DNA of 64,000 nucleotides from an uncultured Subdoligranulum sp. Lineage in GTDB: Bacteria > Bacillota > Clostridia > Oscillospirales > Ruminococcaceae. A model generated the notes under the pieces. That model saw only the letters and a program-made list of their open reading frames with translations, was not told the origin of the DNA and did not search any database. Position numbers and translations under genes: made by a program. Below, piece after piece: positions 40,880 to 49,585 of the stretch. Position 1 is the stretch's first letter. Each line of letters starts with the position of its first letter. Location of the stretch: NCBI GenBank assembly GCA_900545545.1, contig UQZO01000011.1, positions 1 to 64,000 of the forward strand. The letters run 5' to 3'.

Positions 40880-41548
40880 TCAGAACGCGAGGCTGACGGC
40901 GATCAGAAACATGGCATAGTAGTAGGTCAAAAGATTGGCGACGTGTACGGCAGGATGCTTTGCATGGTAAAAATACAGGAACAGGATCAGCAGATCCGAA
41001 ATCCAAAACAGCACCGCCCCGGCCAGCACCAGAAAGCACCAGGGCTGGGCGATGCCAAAAGCTAGCTGCACCCCCTTGCCCAGCAGCGCCGAGACGAAGG
41101 CTGCGTAAAGCACCACCCAGGGGCGCATCCGTCCGGTCTGCATGCCTGGCATGCCCGACAGCACCACCGTGCCGCCGGCCCCTAACGCCGCGGCCAGCGG
41201 CACCGGCCAGCCCATGGGCTGCAATCGGCACAAGCCCCACACAAGCAGGGCGTGTCCGGCCAGAAAGGCTCCCAGTCCAGCCAGAAACAGGCCCGGACGG
41301 CGCAGGTGGTTGTAGAGCGCCAGCACCACATCCCCTACCACACAGCACAGCAGCGCCGGCAGTAACCGCCAAAACGCTTCGGGACGGCTGCCCATGGCAG
41401 CGCACACCGCCGCCACAGCCACAAAGCAGAGGCTGCACAGCGTTTTTTCGGGCAGATACCCCCGACCCGGCAGGCGCACCCGCCGCACCAGCAGACAAAG
41501 GGCGGCGGTGTAAGCCACTCCCATTCCGACGATATATGGTATGCTCAC
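40880..41548 (-). CDS. YhhN/TMEM86-family membrane protein (lysoplasmalogenase-like)
   Basis: A 222-residue membrane protein with about eight helices. The family features are kept: LLCCVVGDVVLALY near residue 70 with the conserved Asp, FLAGHALLVWG near 95, and ISDLLILFLYF near 185 with the second Asp. Characterised members hydrolyse the vinyl ether bond of lysoplasmalogens, and Clostridia make plasmalogens. The GTG start at 41548 follows GGGAGG by about nine bases. No obvious operon partner. Confidence 0.88.
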   Translation of the reverse strand: MSIPYIVGMGVAYTAALCLLVRRVRLPGRGYLPEKTLCSLCFVAVAAVCAAMGSRPEAFWRLLPALLCCVVGDVVLALYNHLRRPGLFLAGLGAFLAGHALLVWGLCRLQPMGWPVPLAAALGAGGTVVLSGMPGMQTGRMRPWVVLYAAFVSALLGKGVQLAFGIAQPWCFLVLAGAVLFWISDLLILFLYFYHAKHPAVHVANLLTYYYAMFLIAVSLAF

Positions 41549-41906
41549 AAGCCGCGCCTCCCTTGCATTGTTTCACTTTCAGTATAGACAAAAAACGCCT
41601 GGCCGTCAATTTGTGCCCTGCCCAAAAATCCAGCAGAGCCTGTGAATAAGCTGCCTATATTTTGCCACGCCAGCAGCTGATTTTTCCGTTCCTGATAAGC
41701 CGTATCTCCTTCAGACTCATAATAGGAAGTTCAGATTTTCTCAACCGTCCATCCTGCGGCAGGTGTTAACAAAAAAGATATTTTAGGAGATTTTTCTCTT
41801 TTTCCGGGAGATTTCGCCGCAAAAAGTGGCCCGCAACGGAACATTGCGTGACAAATACGCCCTCTCCTGATATGATGAAATCAGAAAATACGTGAGGTGA
41901 AGCAGT
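41549..41906. other. Intergenic region between divergent genes
   Basis: No gene seen. It includes the 26-base repeat tail at 41764-41790 (TTAACAAAAAAGATATTTTAG), which matches the end of the 150-bp repeats, and the promoter at 41848-41876. Confidence 0.55.
41848..41876 (+). promoter_or_regulatory. Promoter of the membrane-bound XRE-type gene
   Basis: GTGACA (41848-41853) and TATGAT (41871-41876) with a 17-base spacer. Confidence 0.72.
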
Positions 41907-42584
41907 ATGATCGGACGGAATTGCAGGCGGCTGCGCCAGCGCGCAGGACTGACCCAGGAAGAGTTGGCGGAGCGGCTCCATGTGACCCGGCAGGCGGTGT
42001 CCGCCTGGGAGACCGAGAAGAACCACTTGGACGCAGAGACACTGGTCGTTCTGGCGGAGGCTCTGGGCGCAGATGTCCAGGAGCTGCTCTACGGCCCCGG
42101 TGTGGTGCAGGCGCCCTTCGCCCGCTACCAGAGGCGGTATCTGGTGTGCACGGTGCTCTCTGCTGCGGTGGTGATCGCCTGGCTGATTATGGAGGTAACC
42201 CTGAAACCCTATCTCATCCGTCAGGCAGCCCAGACCTTCATTCCCTATCCGGGCATGGCCTATTTCCTGACCGTGCCGCCTCTGGGGGTTCTGGGACTGG
42301 GCTGTCTGTTCCCGTCCCTGATTTCACTCTGGGTGGATATCCGGGTCCGCAGTATCCCGGTACGCCGTGTACTGCTGGCGCTGGGGCTTCTGGCACTGTG
42401 TTACTACCTTGTTTGGATGACCTGGTATCTGGGATTGTGGCCCGATTTTCTCTATGGCTTGGAACCCGTGCAGTTTCTCATGTGGCATTGGTTTATTCCC
42501 CTGTTCACGGGAGACCATGAGCTGTTACGGCTGGGTCCTCTCTTTTTGTCCGGCGGATTCCTGTTCCTGACCCTGAACCGCTGA
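41907..42584 (+). CDS. XRE-family helix-turn-helix protein with membrane helices
   Basis: A 225-residue protein. Residues 1-65 are a Cro/CI-type DNA-binding domain (LRQRAGLTQEELAERLHVTRQAVSAWETEK). Residues 80-225 contain four hydrophobic segments that should span the membrane. Proteins with this order are common in Firmicutes and may sense membrane stress; target unknown. GAGGTG lies about eight bases upstream of the ATG. It appears monocistronic with its own promoter. Confidence 0.87.
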   Translation: MIGRNCRRLRQRAGLTQEELAERLHVTRQAVSAWETEKNHLDAETLVVLAEALGADVQELLYGPGVVQAPFARYQRRYLVCTVLSAAVVIAWLIMEVTLKPYLIRQAAQTFIPYPGMAYFLTVPPLGVLGLGCLFPSLISLWVDIRVRSIPVRRVLLALGLLALCYYLVWMTWYLGLWPDFLYGLEPVQFLMWHWFIPLFTGDHELLRLGPLFLSGGFLFLTLNR

Positions 42585-42907
42585 TGCCATTACAGAAAAG
42601 CGGTAATTCTATAAAGGATTTTCAAAGCCGCCCTCCGCAGGGCCCTTGTTTTTCCGCTGCCAAAATCCAGCTAGGCACTGTCATCTGCATCGGCAAGCTA
42701 CTTTCTTGAAGTACACTTTTCAGGTCACATTGTGTCGCGCATTCTTCCTCCCCGCCGGTAAATTTTGTGGGGGTTCTCGTGCAAAAAAGACCGGCGGACA
42801 GGCCGTTTGCAAGTGGTGTTATCCACTTTTTTCGGGACAAAAAACGGACAAATCACGTACAGAAACATTGAAAAATGTTCTGCGCAGACAGCGGTTGACA
42901 CGCAAAC

Positions 42908-42955
42908 AAGACCGACGGCGCCCCTTTATTTTTAAGTGGCTCCGCCGGTCTTTTT
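42908..42955 (+). terminator. Terminator-like hairpin
   Basis: A 15-bp stem (AAGACCG... with ...CGGTCTT, two mismatches) with a T-run TTTTTT. It lies 320 bases after the nearest plus-strand gene, so what it ends is unclear. Confidence 0.6.
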
Positions 42956-42959
42956 TGTC

Positions 42960-43107
42960 AACGCAAAGAAAAATATTGTGCGCTGCATCGAAAAGTACAG
43001 CAAAAAGCTTCTGCATTTTTGCCGCATCTCCAAACAAGAAAAGATCCGGTCTTTTCAGACCGGGTCTTGGTGGTGTGCCTTAACAAAAAAGATATCTTAA
43101 GAAAAAC
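42960..43107 (+). repeat. Dispersed ~150-bp repeat, copy B
   Basis: Pairs with 40690-40838. In this copy GATCCGGTC and GACCGGGTC form a clean hairpin (about 43042-43065) that is decayed in copy A. The end TTAACAAAAAAGATATCTTAAG is also an inverted repeat. Confidence 0.75.
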
Positions 43108-43129
43108 GGCTTAACAAAGCCATTTTTTT
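43106..43129 (+). terminator. Small terminator after repeat copy B
   Basis: GGCTT (43108-43112) faces AAGCC (43117-43121) and is followed by ATTTTTTT. The stem is short, but the T-run is clear. Confidence 0.5.
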
Positions 43130-43237
43130 GGTACGCACCACAAATATCTCTTTTCCAAAAAAGTTAGGTCAACATTATATGTGAACCATGGTACTCTGAA
43201 TATAGGAAAAGAGATTATAAAGCAAGGAGGGACAGTG

Positions 43238-43294
43238 ATGCCGTTCCTGCTCGTTACTATTTTTAGTGTCCTGTTGCTGGTTATTTACGTTTGA
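43238..43294 (+). CDS. Tiny hydrophobic peptide (18 residues)
   Basis: MPFLLVTIFSVLLLVIYV is one short membrane helix. AAGGAGG (43224-43230) sits seven bases before the ATG, an excellent ribosome site in an otherwise non-coding region. Its last codons overlap the 3' end of the convergent reductase gene by 14 bases. It could be a small membrane peptide, a type I toxin-like peptide, or the front of a gene cut by a rearrangement. No partner antisense RNA is evident. Confidence 0.45.
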   Translation: MPFLLVTIFSVLLLVIYV

Positions 43295-44178
43295 AAATCT
43301 CTCGAGCCTTTTTCATGTTTTCCCGAATCTTAACACCGAACGGGCAGTTGGGCTCACACCGTCCACACATCAGGCAATCGTCCGCCGTAGCCGAAAGTGC
43401 CCAATAATGCTGTTCCACTGTTTCCGGTACAGTATCCTGCTGGGTCGCCAGATCCAGAAATTTGGTGACAGCTGCAATATCGATATGGGCAGGACAGGGC
43501 TGGCAGTGATTGCAGTACATACAGCGCCCGGTCATGTGAATGGTATTCCCACTGCTGAAAATATGGGCATAGCTGCGTTCTTCATCGCTCACATCGTAGT
43601 ATTTTACTGCCTCCAACACTTCTTCCACAGTGTGGCAGCCGACAATCACAACTTTTACGCCGTTGCGGTCCAGGCAATACTGAATACACTGAGGAACCGT
43701 CATGGCCACGCCAAAGGGGGAGCTCTCTGCTTTCAGCAGCGTACCGGCTCCCAAGGGCTTCATAACGGTAATCGCTACGCCTTTGGCTTCACAGGCAGAA
43801 TATAGCTTCTGCCGTGCTTCATCTACGACCAGGCCGCTCTTTTCCATGCCCTTAAATTCCATCAGGTCGTAAATATCGGTGTCGGCTGCCTCCATATCGT
43901 AGGCGGGGTTGATACTGAACATCAGAACATCGATCCAGCCGCTCTCCACGGCTTTCAGGGCAATGTGCGGGTTGTGGGAGCTCATGCCGATATGCCGGAT
44001 CACGCCCTTATCCTTCAATTCCTTTGCATATTTCAGGACAGGTCCTTCAAAAACGGTCTGGAAATCTTCTTCACTGTCAATGTAATGGATCATGCCAACG
44101 TCGATATAGTCGGTATGCAGGCGCTCCAGCAGATCAGCAAAGGAACGCTTTGTCTTTTCAATATCACGGGTACGGGTG
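43281..44178 (-). pseudogene. Aldo/keto reductase with 4Fe-4S C-terminus, 5' end missing
   Basis: The minus-strand frame is open from about 44178 (YTRTRDIEKTKRSFADLLERL...) to 43281. It encodes the second half of the aldo/keto reductase barrel (DYIDVGMIHYID, then GVIRHIGMSSHNP) and a ferredoxin-like tail with CMYCNHCQPCP and CLMCGRCEPNCP. About 85 N-terminal residues are absent, including the catalytic Asp and Tyr. The first ATG, at 44093, lies in the middle of the barrel. The cut is at the point where a recombinase reading frame begins on the other strand, so insertion or a join broke it. Confidence 0.85.
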
Positions 44179-44187
44179 TATCACCGT

Positions 44188-45549
44188 ATGATGGAAAAAA
44201 TGCAAGCACTCTATTTTGATTCTTTAGGACTCCCCTTCAGGGACCTGGAATTCGAGCATTTTTCTGCAGCTGTTGATGCATACGTTCAACAATCCAAAGC
44301 CAAATCAAAAAGCGGTGAAGTTTCCGATGCCACAAAGGATAAACTTTGCAGCATTTTAAAAAGTCTTTCCTCTTTTGTACATGAGAAATTGCCCGCATAC
44401 TCTGATCCATGCTGGGGTTCTATCTGGAATTATCATAAAACAGCCCTGCCTAAAAGATCCGCCGGGAAGAAAGATGAGCTGAGACAACTTCGGGAACAAG
44501 AAATTGCAGAAATCGTAAAACTTCCTCGCTCTTTACAAATCCGCGAAGAAATCAAATTTGCCAAAGTCCTTCGCAAGGGGCTCAATGGTCCTGACGGTGT
44601 ATTTATCGGTGGATTACTGATGCTCTATCTGGGGCTACGTCCCAGTGAATGTTGTGGTTTGACGTATCGCGCAATCCAACCGCTGACGAAAGACGGAAAC
44701 GTAAAGGCTCTTTATATTTATCGCGCCTTGGATACGTCGAATAAAAGCAAAAATCAACTCAAAACCAAAAACGCCTATCGTGTGTTACCCATACCGGCCG
44801 AATTGGATTCTTTATTGCAAGAGCGTATGCAATACATTCAGAAATCCCATCCCAACGGCTGCTTGGAGGATTTACCCATTGTAAATTCTCCCGAGGACTG
44901 TACAAAATTCTGCACTCGCAAGCATTTCGGCGACACAATCAGGAATTTGCTTCGCAGCATCCGTACCAATGAAGAAAGTCTGGTTTACGCCTCTCATCTT
45001 CTCGAGGCAAACAAATCCGTAAAAGAAGAAAGCCCCACCGCTTATTTGCTGCGAAGACACTATGCCACCATTCTTTCCAGCGTCTGTTTGATGACTGAAG
45101 AAGAACTGCAATATTTGATGGGGCATGATATCCGCAACGCCGATATTCGGCACTTCGATTTGCTGGATACGGATTGGTTGCTTCATATGTATGACAAGCT
45201 GAATCGCCGTCACATTTTCACGGAGACCCAATCCGATTTGGCAAGCTCAAAAGATTCTTTCCCAGAAAATATATCAGAAGCCTCTTTTCGATTTATTGAT
45301 ACAGATTTCCGAGGCAGCAATCCCGAATTCATAATCGACATCTGGAACACCTGCCCTGCCGATGCACTGACACTCAGTGTCAAAGCAGAATCCCGCACCG
45401 AAAAAGGCGCCGTATTATATGAAGCCGATTACCGTCCGATTGCAGAAAATCTTCCTCCTATGATTCGCTTTGACAGCGCCTATCACAGAGCCCTGGAGAA
45501 GTCCGCCAATAAGAGCGCTGGACGCACAAAAAATAAGGCGCAACCGTAA
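44188..45549 (+). CDS. Tyrosine recombinase-like integrase, divergent and possibly 5' truncated
   Basis: A 453-residue protein with a phage-integrase core. The box I Arg is in YLGLRPSECCGL near residue 153. Box II reads TAYLLRRHYATIL, with Arg kept but the usual His replaced by Tyr. LMGHDI carries the next His, and a Tyr in LLHMYDKLNRRH near 332 is the likely nucleophile. A C-terminal extension of about 110 residues follows. The ATG at 44188 has no ribosome site, and the sequence before it belongs to the broken reductase, so the true N-terminus may be lost. Base composition is more AT-rich than the first 36 kb, as expected for acquired DNA. Confidence 0.72.
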   Translation: MMEKMQALYFDSLGLPFRDLEFEHFSAAVDAYVQQSKAKSKSGEVSDATKDKLCSILKSLSSFVHEKLPAYSDPCWGSIWNYHKTALPKRSAGKKDELRQLREQEIAEIVKLPRSLQIREEIKFAKVLRKGLNGPDGVFIGGLLMLYLGLRPSECCGLTYRAIQPLTKDGNVKALYIYRALDTSNKSKNQLKTKNAYRVLPIPAELDSLLQERMQYIQKSHPNGCLEDLPIVNSPEDCTKFCTRKHFGDTIRNLLRSIRTNEESLVYASHLLEANKSVKEESPTAYLLRRHYATILSSVCLMTEEELQYLMGHDIRNADIRHFDLLDTDWLLHMYDKLNRRHIFTETQSDLASSKDSFPENISEASFRFIDTDFRGSNPEFIIDIWNTCPADALTLSVKAESRTEKGAVLYEADYRPIAENLPPMIRFDSAYHRALEKSANKSAGRTKNKAQP

Positions 45550-45616
45550 TCTCTTCTTCCAACTAATTGCTTTTCCCAAAAACAATTTAGGTGCTCATTT
45601 TTATTTGGAGGCCCCT

Positions 45617-46246
45617 ATGAATATTTCTTCTCTAAATATATCACAACAACATATCCAACCTTTTTCTCTGGCGCTGGAGGAATCACACCATATAAAGCAT
45701 GACTACGATTCTGCCCGGTGGTTATACGTTCCCCCTATATACTGTGGCTATCGCTACGTTTTAGGTACTGTAGGCGAAAATCCTTTGATTTGTGTAGGTA
45801 TCAACCCTTCCACGGCAACCCCCAATATGCTGGACCCCACCATGAAATCCGTAGAGAGAATTGCTGTTGCCAACGGCTTTGATAGTTTTATCATGTTTAA
45901 TGTGTACGCTCAACGCGCTACACAGCCGGACAATTTGGATCCGAAATGCAATGCGATACTTCATCGTGAAAACATGAACGCTTTTCGGTGGGCACTGTCT
46001 CAAACCAAGTCCGATTCACCTTCTATTTGGGCCGCTTGGGGAACACTTATCGAAAAGCGTACCTATCTTGCCTCCTGCCTCTGCGATATGCTTCTTTTGG
46101 GGCAAGAGTTCCATGCTTGTTGGTACAGTGCCGGTCCCCGTTCTAAAAAAGGACATCCACACCATCCTTTGTATTTACGTGGAGATAGTAAACTCACCCC
46201 TTTTGATGTTCAACAATACATAAAAAACTGCCTTCCGAAAGTGTAA
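45617..46246 (+). CDS. DUF1643 domain protein
   Basis: A 209-residue cytoplasmic protein. The DUF1643 core is plain: YCGYRYVLGT, then ICVGINPSTATPNMLDPTMKSVERIA and FIMFNVYAQRATQPDNLD, then a WAAWGTLIEKR strand. The molecular function is unknown; members are common on plasmids, phages and genomic islands, which fits its place 67 bases after an integrase. GGAGG five bases before the ATG at 45617 sets the start. It ends at a convergent terminator. Confidence 0.85.
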   Translation: MNISSLNISQQHIQPFSLALEESHHIKHDYDSARWLYVPPIYCGYRYVLGTVGENPLICVGINPSTATPNMLDPTMKSVERIAVANGFDSFIMFNVYAQRATQPDNLDPKCNAILHRENMNAFRWALSQTKSDSPSIWAAWGTLIEKRTYLASCLCDMLLLGQEFHACWYSAGPRSKKGHPHHPLYLRGDSKLTPFDVQQYIKNCLPKV

Positions 46247-46263
46247 CCTCACACAGAATAAGC

Positions 46264-46309
46264 CCCCCAACCTTTGTCGGCCATCGCCAAAGGTTGGGGG
46301 ACTTTGCTT
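46264..46309. terminator. Terminator between the DUF1643 gene and a convergent small regulator
   Basis: A perfect 13-bp stem (46264-46276 with 46288-46300) with an 11-base loop and a T-rich tail. Confidence 0.85.
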
Positions 46310-46346
46310 TTAGGTTTCATAAGTACGCCGTCATAAAAACGCCGTT

Positions 46347-46559
46347 TCAAATTTCTTCGCCGGTTTCTTTATCGATAAATAATCCGCGGAACTCGCAGCC
46401 CATGGCGTCAGCAATTTCCTGCAGCTCTTTTTCACTGAAGTTATCGCGCTTGAATTTTCCGCTGATATTCTGTGAGGTGCATCCCAGGCTGGCAGCAAGA
46501 TCTTTTACCGACATTCCCTTTTTTATGAGAGCAATTTTAATTTTCTCTGTCATTGCCAT
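46347..46559 (-). CDS. Small XRE-family helix-turn-helix protein
   Basis: A 70-residue single-domain regulator: IKIALIKKGMSVKDLAASLGCTSQNISGKFKRDNFSEKELQEIADAM is a full Cro/CI-type DNA-binding domain. Such small proteins regulate mobile elements. The start at 46559 (ATG GCA ATG) is within reach of AAGGACGG and is 28 bases from its promoter's -10; an in-frame start at 46616 would lie inside the promoter. It is convergent with the DUF1643 gene. Confidence 0.82.
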   Translation of the reverse strand: MAMTEKIKIALIKKGMSVKDLAASLGCTSQNISGKFKRDNFSEKELQEIADAMGCEFRGLFIDKETGEEI

Positions 46560-46587
46560 CGATAACACCGTCCTTTTCCTTTTTAAC

Positions 46588-46616
46588 AGTATACCTTCAG
46601 AAGTACACAAAGTCAA
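46588..46616 (-). promoter_or_regulatory. Promoter of the small XRE regulator gene
   Basis: On the minus strand TTGACT (46611-46616) and TATACT (46588-46593) are 17 bases apart. Confidence 0.8.
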
Positions 46617-46657
46617 TCTTTCGGCCGAAAAAAGTAATTAAAAAGTGAATAAAGTAG

Positions 46658-46686
46658 TTGGCAAGAGAAACTTTTCGGGATACAAT
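46658..46686 (+). promoter_or_regulatory. Divergent promoter of a small ORF
   Basis: TTGGCA (46658-46663) and TACAAT (46681-46686) with a 17-base spacer. An inverted repeat AGAGTT (46695-46700) / AACTCT (46709-46714) just downstream may be an operator for the adjacent XRE protein. Confidence 0.65.
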
Positions 46687-46739
46687 TAAACTATAGAGTT
46701 ACAAAAACAACTCTGCAGTTACAAAAAGAGGATGATTCT

Positions 46740-46910
46740 ATGATAGTATTTATTCTTGACCATTTGAATGTACCCGTTCATCTGAACCGACTTCATACCG
46801 GCAATCCCGGTTTTGCCGTCAGATGGTTATGTTGCTTCCGTCTATTTTTCTTTTTTGATACAGGGCATTACGCCCGGAAAGGTGTGCTTTATGAAAATGT
46901 CTGTTTATAG
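46740..46910 (+). CDS. Small hypothetical protein (56 residues)
   Basis: It begins MIVFILDHLNVPVHL and I do not recognise it. It has a good promoter, a GAGG ribosome site about 7 bases before the ATG and a position divergent from a small XRE regulator, which together suggest a real gene. Composition is rich in Phe, Leu and Arg. An overlapping frame starting at 46891 continues to 47019; neither resembles a known family. Confidence 0.4.
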   Translation: MIVFILDHLNVPVHLNRLHTGNPGFAVRWLCCFRLFFFFDTGHYARKGVLYENVCL

Positions 46911-47136
46911 CTATCTTCAGTTCCCAATGAATTTGACCGCCTCTCTTGCATTGCATATGCGCCGTGATTGCGGTCATGACCCCAAGTATTGGACCAGAAA
47001 ACATCGAAAAAGAAAATAGCGCAAACCCATGCGGCAACATGGATCTGCGCTCGGCAGGAAAATCATTTTGCATCACGATTTCCTGCCTCCATTGTACAAC
47101 ACACAATTTCAAAACACAAGTGGAGGTCTACTCTTT

Positions 47137-48011
47137 ATGAATCAACTGGAAACTGTCCTGTATCGGACCTATGTATATCGCCTTTATCCTACCGCCGAGC
47201 AGCAGACTATGCTTGCCGACCGATTTGACTTTGAGGATGAAAATTATAATGCCATGGCACGCCGCATTAACGAACTATATGGGCAACACGCCCACAAAGC
47301 AGATGCGGAAACTGCCATTCGTCAATATAGTATTTCCTGCCCCGGCATCGACTACCAAGGCTCCCTGGATCACACCCGAAAGGAGTTGTTCCAGGCAGTA
47401 CAAAAGCTATGGCAGGGAAGTTACAACAAGATTTATTCGCGCCCGGTCACACGGAATCAGCGCTGCTTCTATTTTAAAACAATGGCGGTCAGCGAATTCC
47501 ATATTATTGTTCCCACTATCGGGACAATCCTGCGGGATACTCATCGCCCGCTCCCGGTCGGTGCAAAAGCACTCAGCGGCCAAATCTTTTACAGCTCCTA
47601 TGAAGGGCGCTACTACGCTCATATACTTATCGTATACACGGCAAAATTGCCGGCCCCCATCACGCCTGTACTCTACGACCGGGCCATCGGTCTGGATTAC
47701 GCACAAGATGGTCTGTACCGTGACTCCAACGGTCACAGTGCCGAATATCCCGGATTCGCGGCAAAGTCCAAACCCAAACGGGAAGCTTTACAACAAGCCC
47801 TGTCCCGTGCACACACTGGCAGCCGGCGCTGGCGTGCCCTGCGCGCCAAACTGGCCAAGTTGGACCGATTTGCTCGGCATGCGGTGCACATCTTGGCAAA
47901 CTTCCCCTGGCCTTCTCCGTTTTTCGTTGCCCACAACGTGGAACACAAATGCAACGGGATCTTAATGCCGCAAAAAACATTCTGCATGAGGGACTGCGTC
48001 AGGCAAAATAA
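47137..48011 (+). pseudogene. tnpB: TnpB/IS605 OrfB-type transposase, decayed
   Basis: The first 260 codons read as TnpB: helix-turn-helix start RTYVYRLYPTAEQQ, and RuvC-I region AIGLDYAQDGLY with its Asp. After RFARHA the frame slips; the end is found one frame over, as FRCPQRGTQMQRDLNAAKNILHEGLRQAK and a stop at 48009-48011. That tail is the typical second half of the TnpB zinc ribbon plus RuvC-III Asp. The part between (RuvC-II Glu and first zinc Cys pair) is deleted. No TnpA partner is seen. The element is thus dead as a nuclease, but the reading frame could still yield a 325-residue product ending at 48114. Confidence 0.8.
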
Positions 48012-48388
48012 GGAATTCCGTTCCTTGGGTACATGGGAACTTTTTGCGCACAGGCAGGCCGTGCGAAATTGTGCCGGAATGAATTTTGCCTGCTCGCCCG
48101 GGCGTTCCGGGTAAAACGCGCATGCAGTGAGCCATGCGAACGAAACGCCGAATGGTTATACGCTCACGTTTTTATACAATTTGTATTACAGGCACAAAAA
48201 CAGCACGGCGGTAAGCGGAAGCTGGACCCTCCCGTTTACCTGCGCAGGTGATGCGACCACCTACACAACAGACTTGCTGCACCGTACCAAACTCAGTATA
48301 GCAGCGTTCTTACGATATGACAAGGCTGATGTGTTTGTTTCACAAATTGACCTGTGCCGTGTGTTTTCCGATAAAAGGAGTACACATT
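48012..48388. other. Region between tnpB remnant and integrase
   Basis: No supported gene. It may include the right end and guide-RNA region expected after a TnpB gene, with GC-rich pairing near 48095-48160. TTGACC at 48347 with a poor -10 (GATAAA at 48370) is a possible integrase promoter. Confidence 0.4.
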
Positions 48389-49438
48389 ATGAAGGTTACA
48401 AAAACTAATGAAAAAAGTATTCTTGACTTTTCCGAAGAAACCACTCTGGAAGATTGGCTTCTGTATTGGCTTGACGCTTATGTAAAGCCCGTTTCCAAAC
48501 CGTCCGGCTATGAGCACTATCGAGATAATTGCGTAAAACACATCATTCCTGCAATAGGAGAAATCCAACTTGGAAACCTGACGCCACGCGTGTTGCAGCG
48601 CTTTTTCAACGAGCAGGCACGGACAGGCAATCTTCGTACCGGGGGAGCGCTGTCCACTAAGAGCCTGCGCAATATGCGGGCCGTGCTGGATGTTGCATTG
48701 AAGCTCGCTACGGCCGAAGAATTGATGCCAAGCAATCCCGTTCCGCTGACCGCAATCAAGTCTGTGAAAAGCCGCCGGGTTCAGATCATGACCAATGACT
48801 CCCAGAGGGTCTTGGAAACATATCTGTTCGAACATTTCGGTCACAAAGAAGCCGGCATTCTACTGGCACTGTACACAGGTATGCGTTTGGGCGAGATCTG
48901 CGCCCTGCGGTGGAAAAATTATCAGGAATCCACCGGGATGCTCTCCGTTGAAAGTACCGTGCGCCGCATCAGTGATATCGACTCAAGCCCTATGGCATCA
49001 AAGACGCGGCTGGTATTCGGTTCTGTAAAGACAACTTCCTCGGAACGAGAGTTATATATGCCAGACGTAGTACAGCAGTTGTTGAAGCTGCAGCGGTAGC
49101 GCTTTGCAAAAGAGTTCGGTCGGGAAGCCTGCGACGAAGATTTTATCGTTTTTAATCGTTGCGGCCGTGTGATGGACCCGGACAACCTCAGCCATTACTT
49201 TTCGCGGATTCTGCGGCAACTGCACCTGGAACATGTCAAATTTCACGCCATGCGACACACGTTTGCGACACGCGCTATCGAAAACGGCATCGACGTCGCA
49301 ACGGTATCGGGCCTGCTGGGCCACGCCGATGTGACAACTACCACTCACTTCTATGTTCATCCTCGGGATGAAGCGATGCGAGCCGCTATGCGTGGCATTG
49401 TACCCGTAGGAACAGTGAAATTCGGAAACGGCGCGTAG
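48389..49438 (+). pseudogene. Tyrosine integrase interrupted by one in-frame TAG
   Basis: The 350-codon frame is a phage/ICE-type integrase: an SAM-like N-terminal domain (TLEDWLLYWLDAYVK...), Arg in TGMRLGEICALRW near residue 172, then a TAG codon at 49097-49099 (codon 237), and the rest in the same frame: HAMRHTFATRA with the His-Arg pair, LLGHADVTTTTHFYVH with His and nucleophile Tyr. Every catalytic residue survives, so a single point change (perhaps CAG or AAG to TAG) is the only damage. It is inactive unless the stop is suppressed. AAAGGAG eight bases upstream confirms the start at 48389. Confidence 0.88.
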
Positions 49439-49506
49439 GCGAATAGCCATTTTAGGAAGTTCGAGCATATACAACATTCGTTATGCTGTTCTATTCGCTA
49501 CCTAAA
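49439..49506 (+). repeat. Nested inverted repeats just after the integrase
   Basis: GCGAATAG (49439-49446) faces CTATTCGC (49491-49498), AGCATA (49464-49469) faces TATGCT (49482-49487), and TTTAGG (49451-49456) faces CCTAAA (49501-49506). This may be a terminator or the structured region near an attachment site; no direct repeat partner was found by eye. Confidence 0.45.
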
Positions 49507-49585
49507 CAAAGGCTTGCAAGTCATCAATATCGTCCACATGCAAAACCTCGTAAGTTGTTTTTGATTCGCTCGGATTCCATATATT

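Larger units (their letters stand above)
42585..43237. other. Gene-poor AT-rich region with repeat copy B
   Basis: 653 bases with no convincing gene; the open frame at 42646-43083 has no ribosome site and covers the repeat. It holds a terminator-like stem at 42908-42955, the repeat at 42960-43107 and a second small terminator at 43106-43129. Confidence 0.6.

Noticed and set aside
42646..43083. A 145-codon open frame
   Set aside because: It has no ribosome site, spans a terminator-like hairpin and the dispersed repeat, and shows no recognisable domain.
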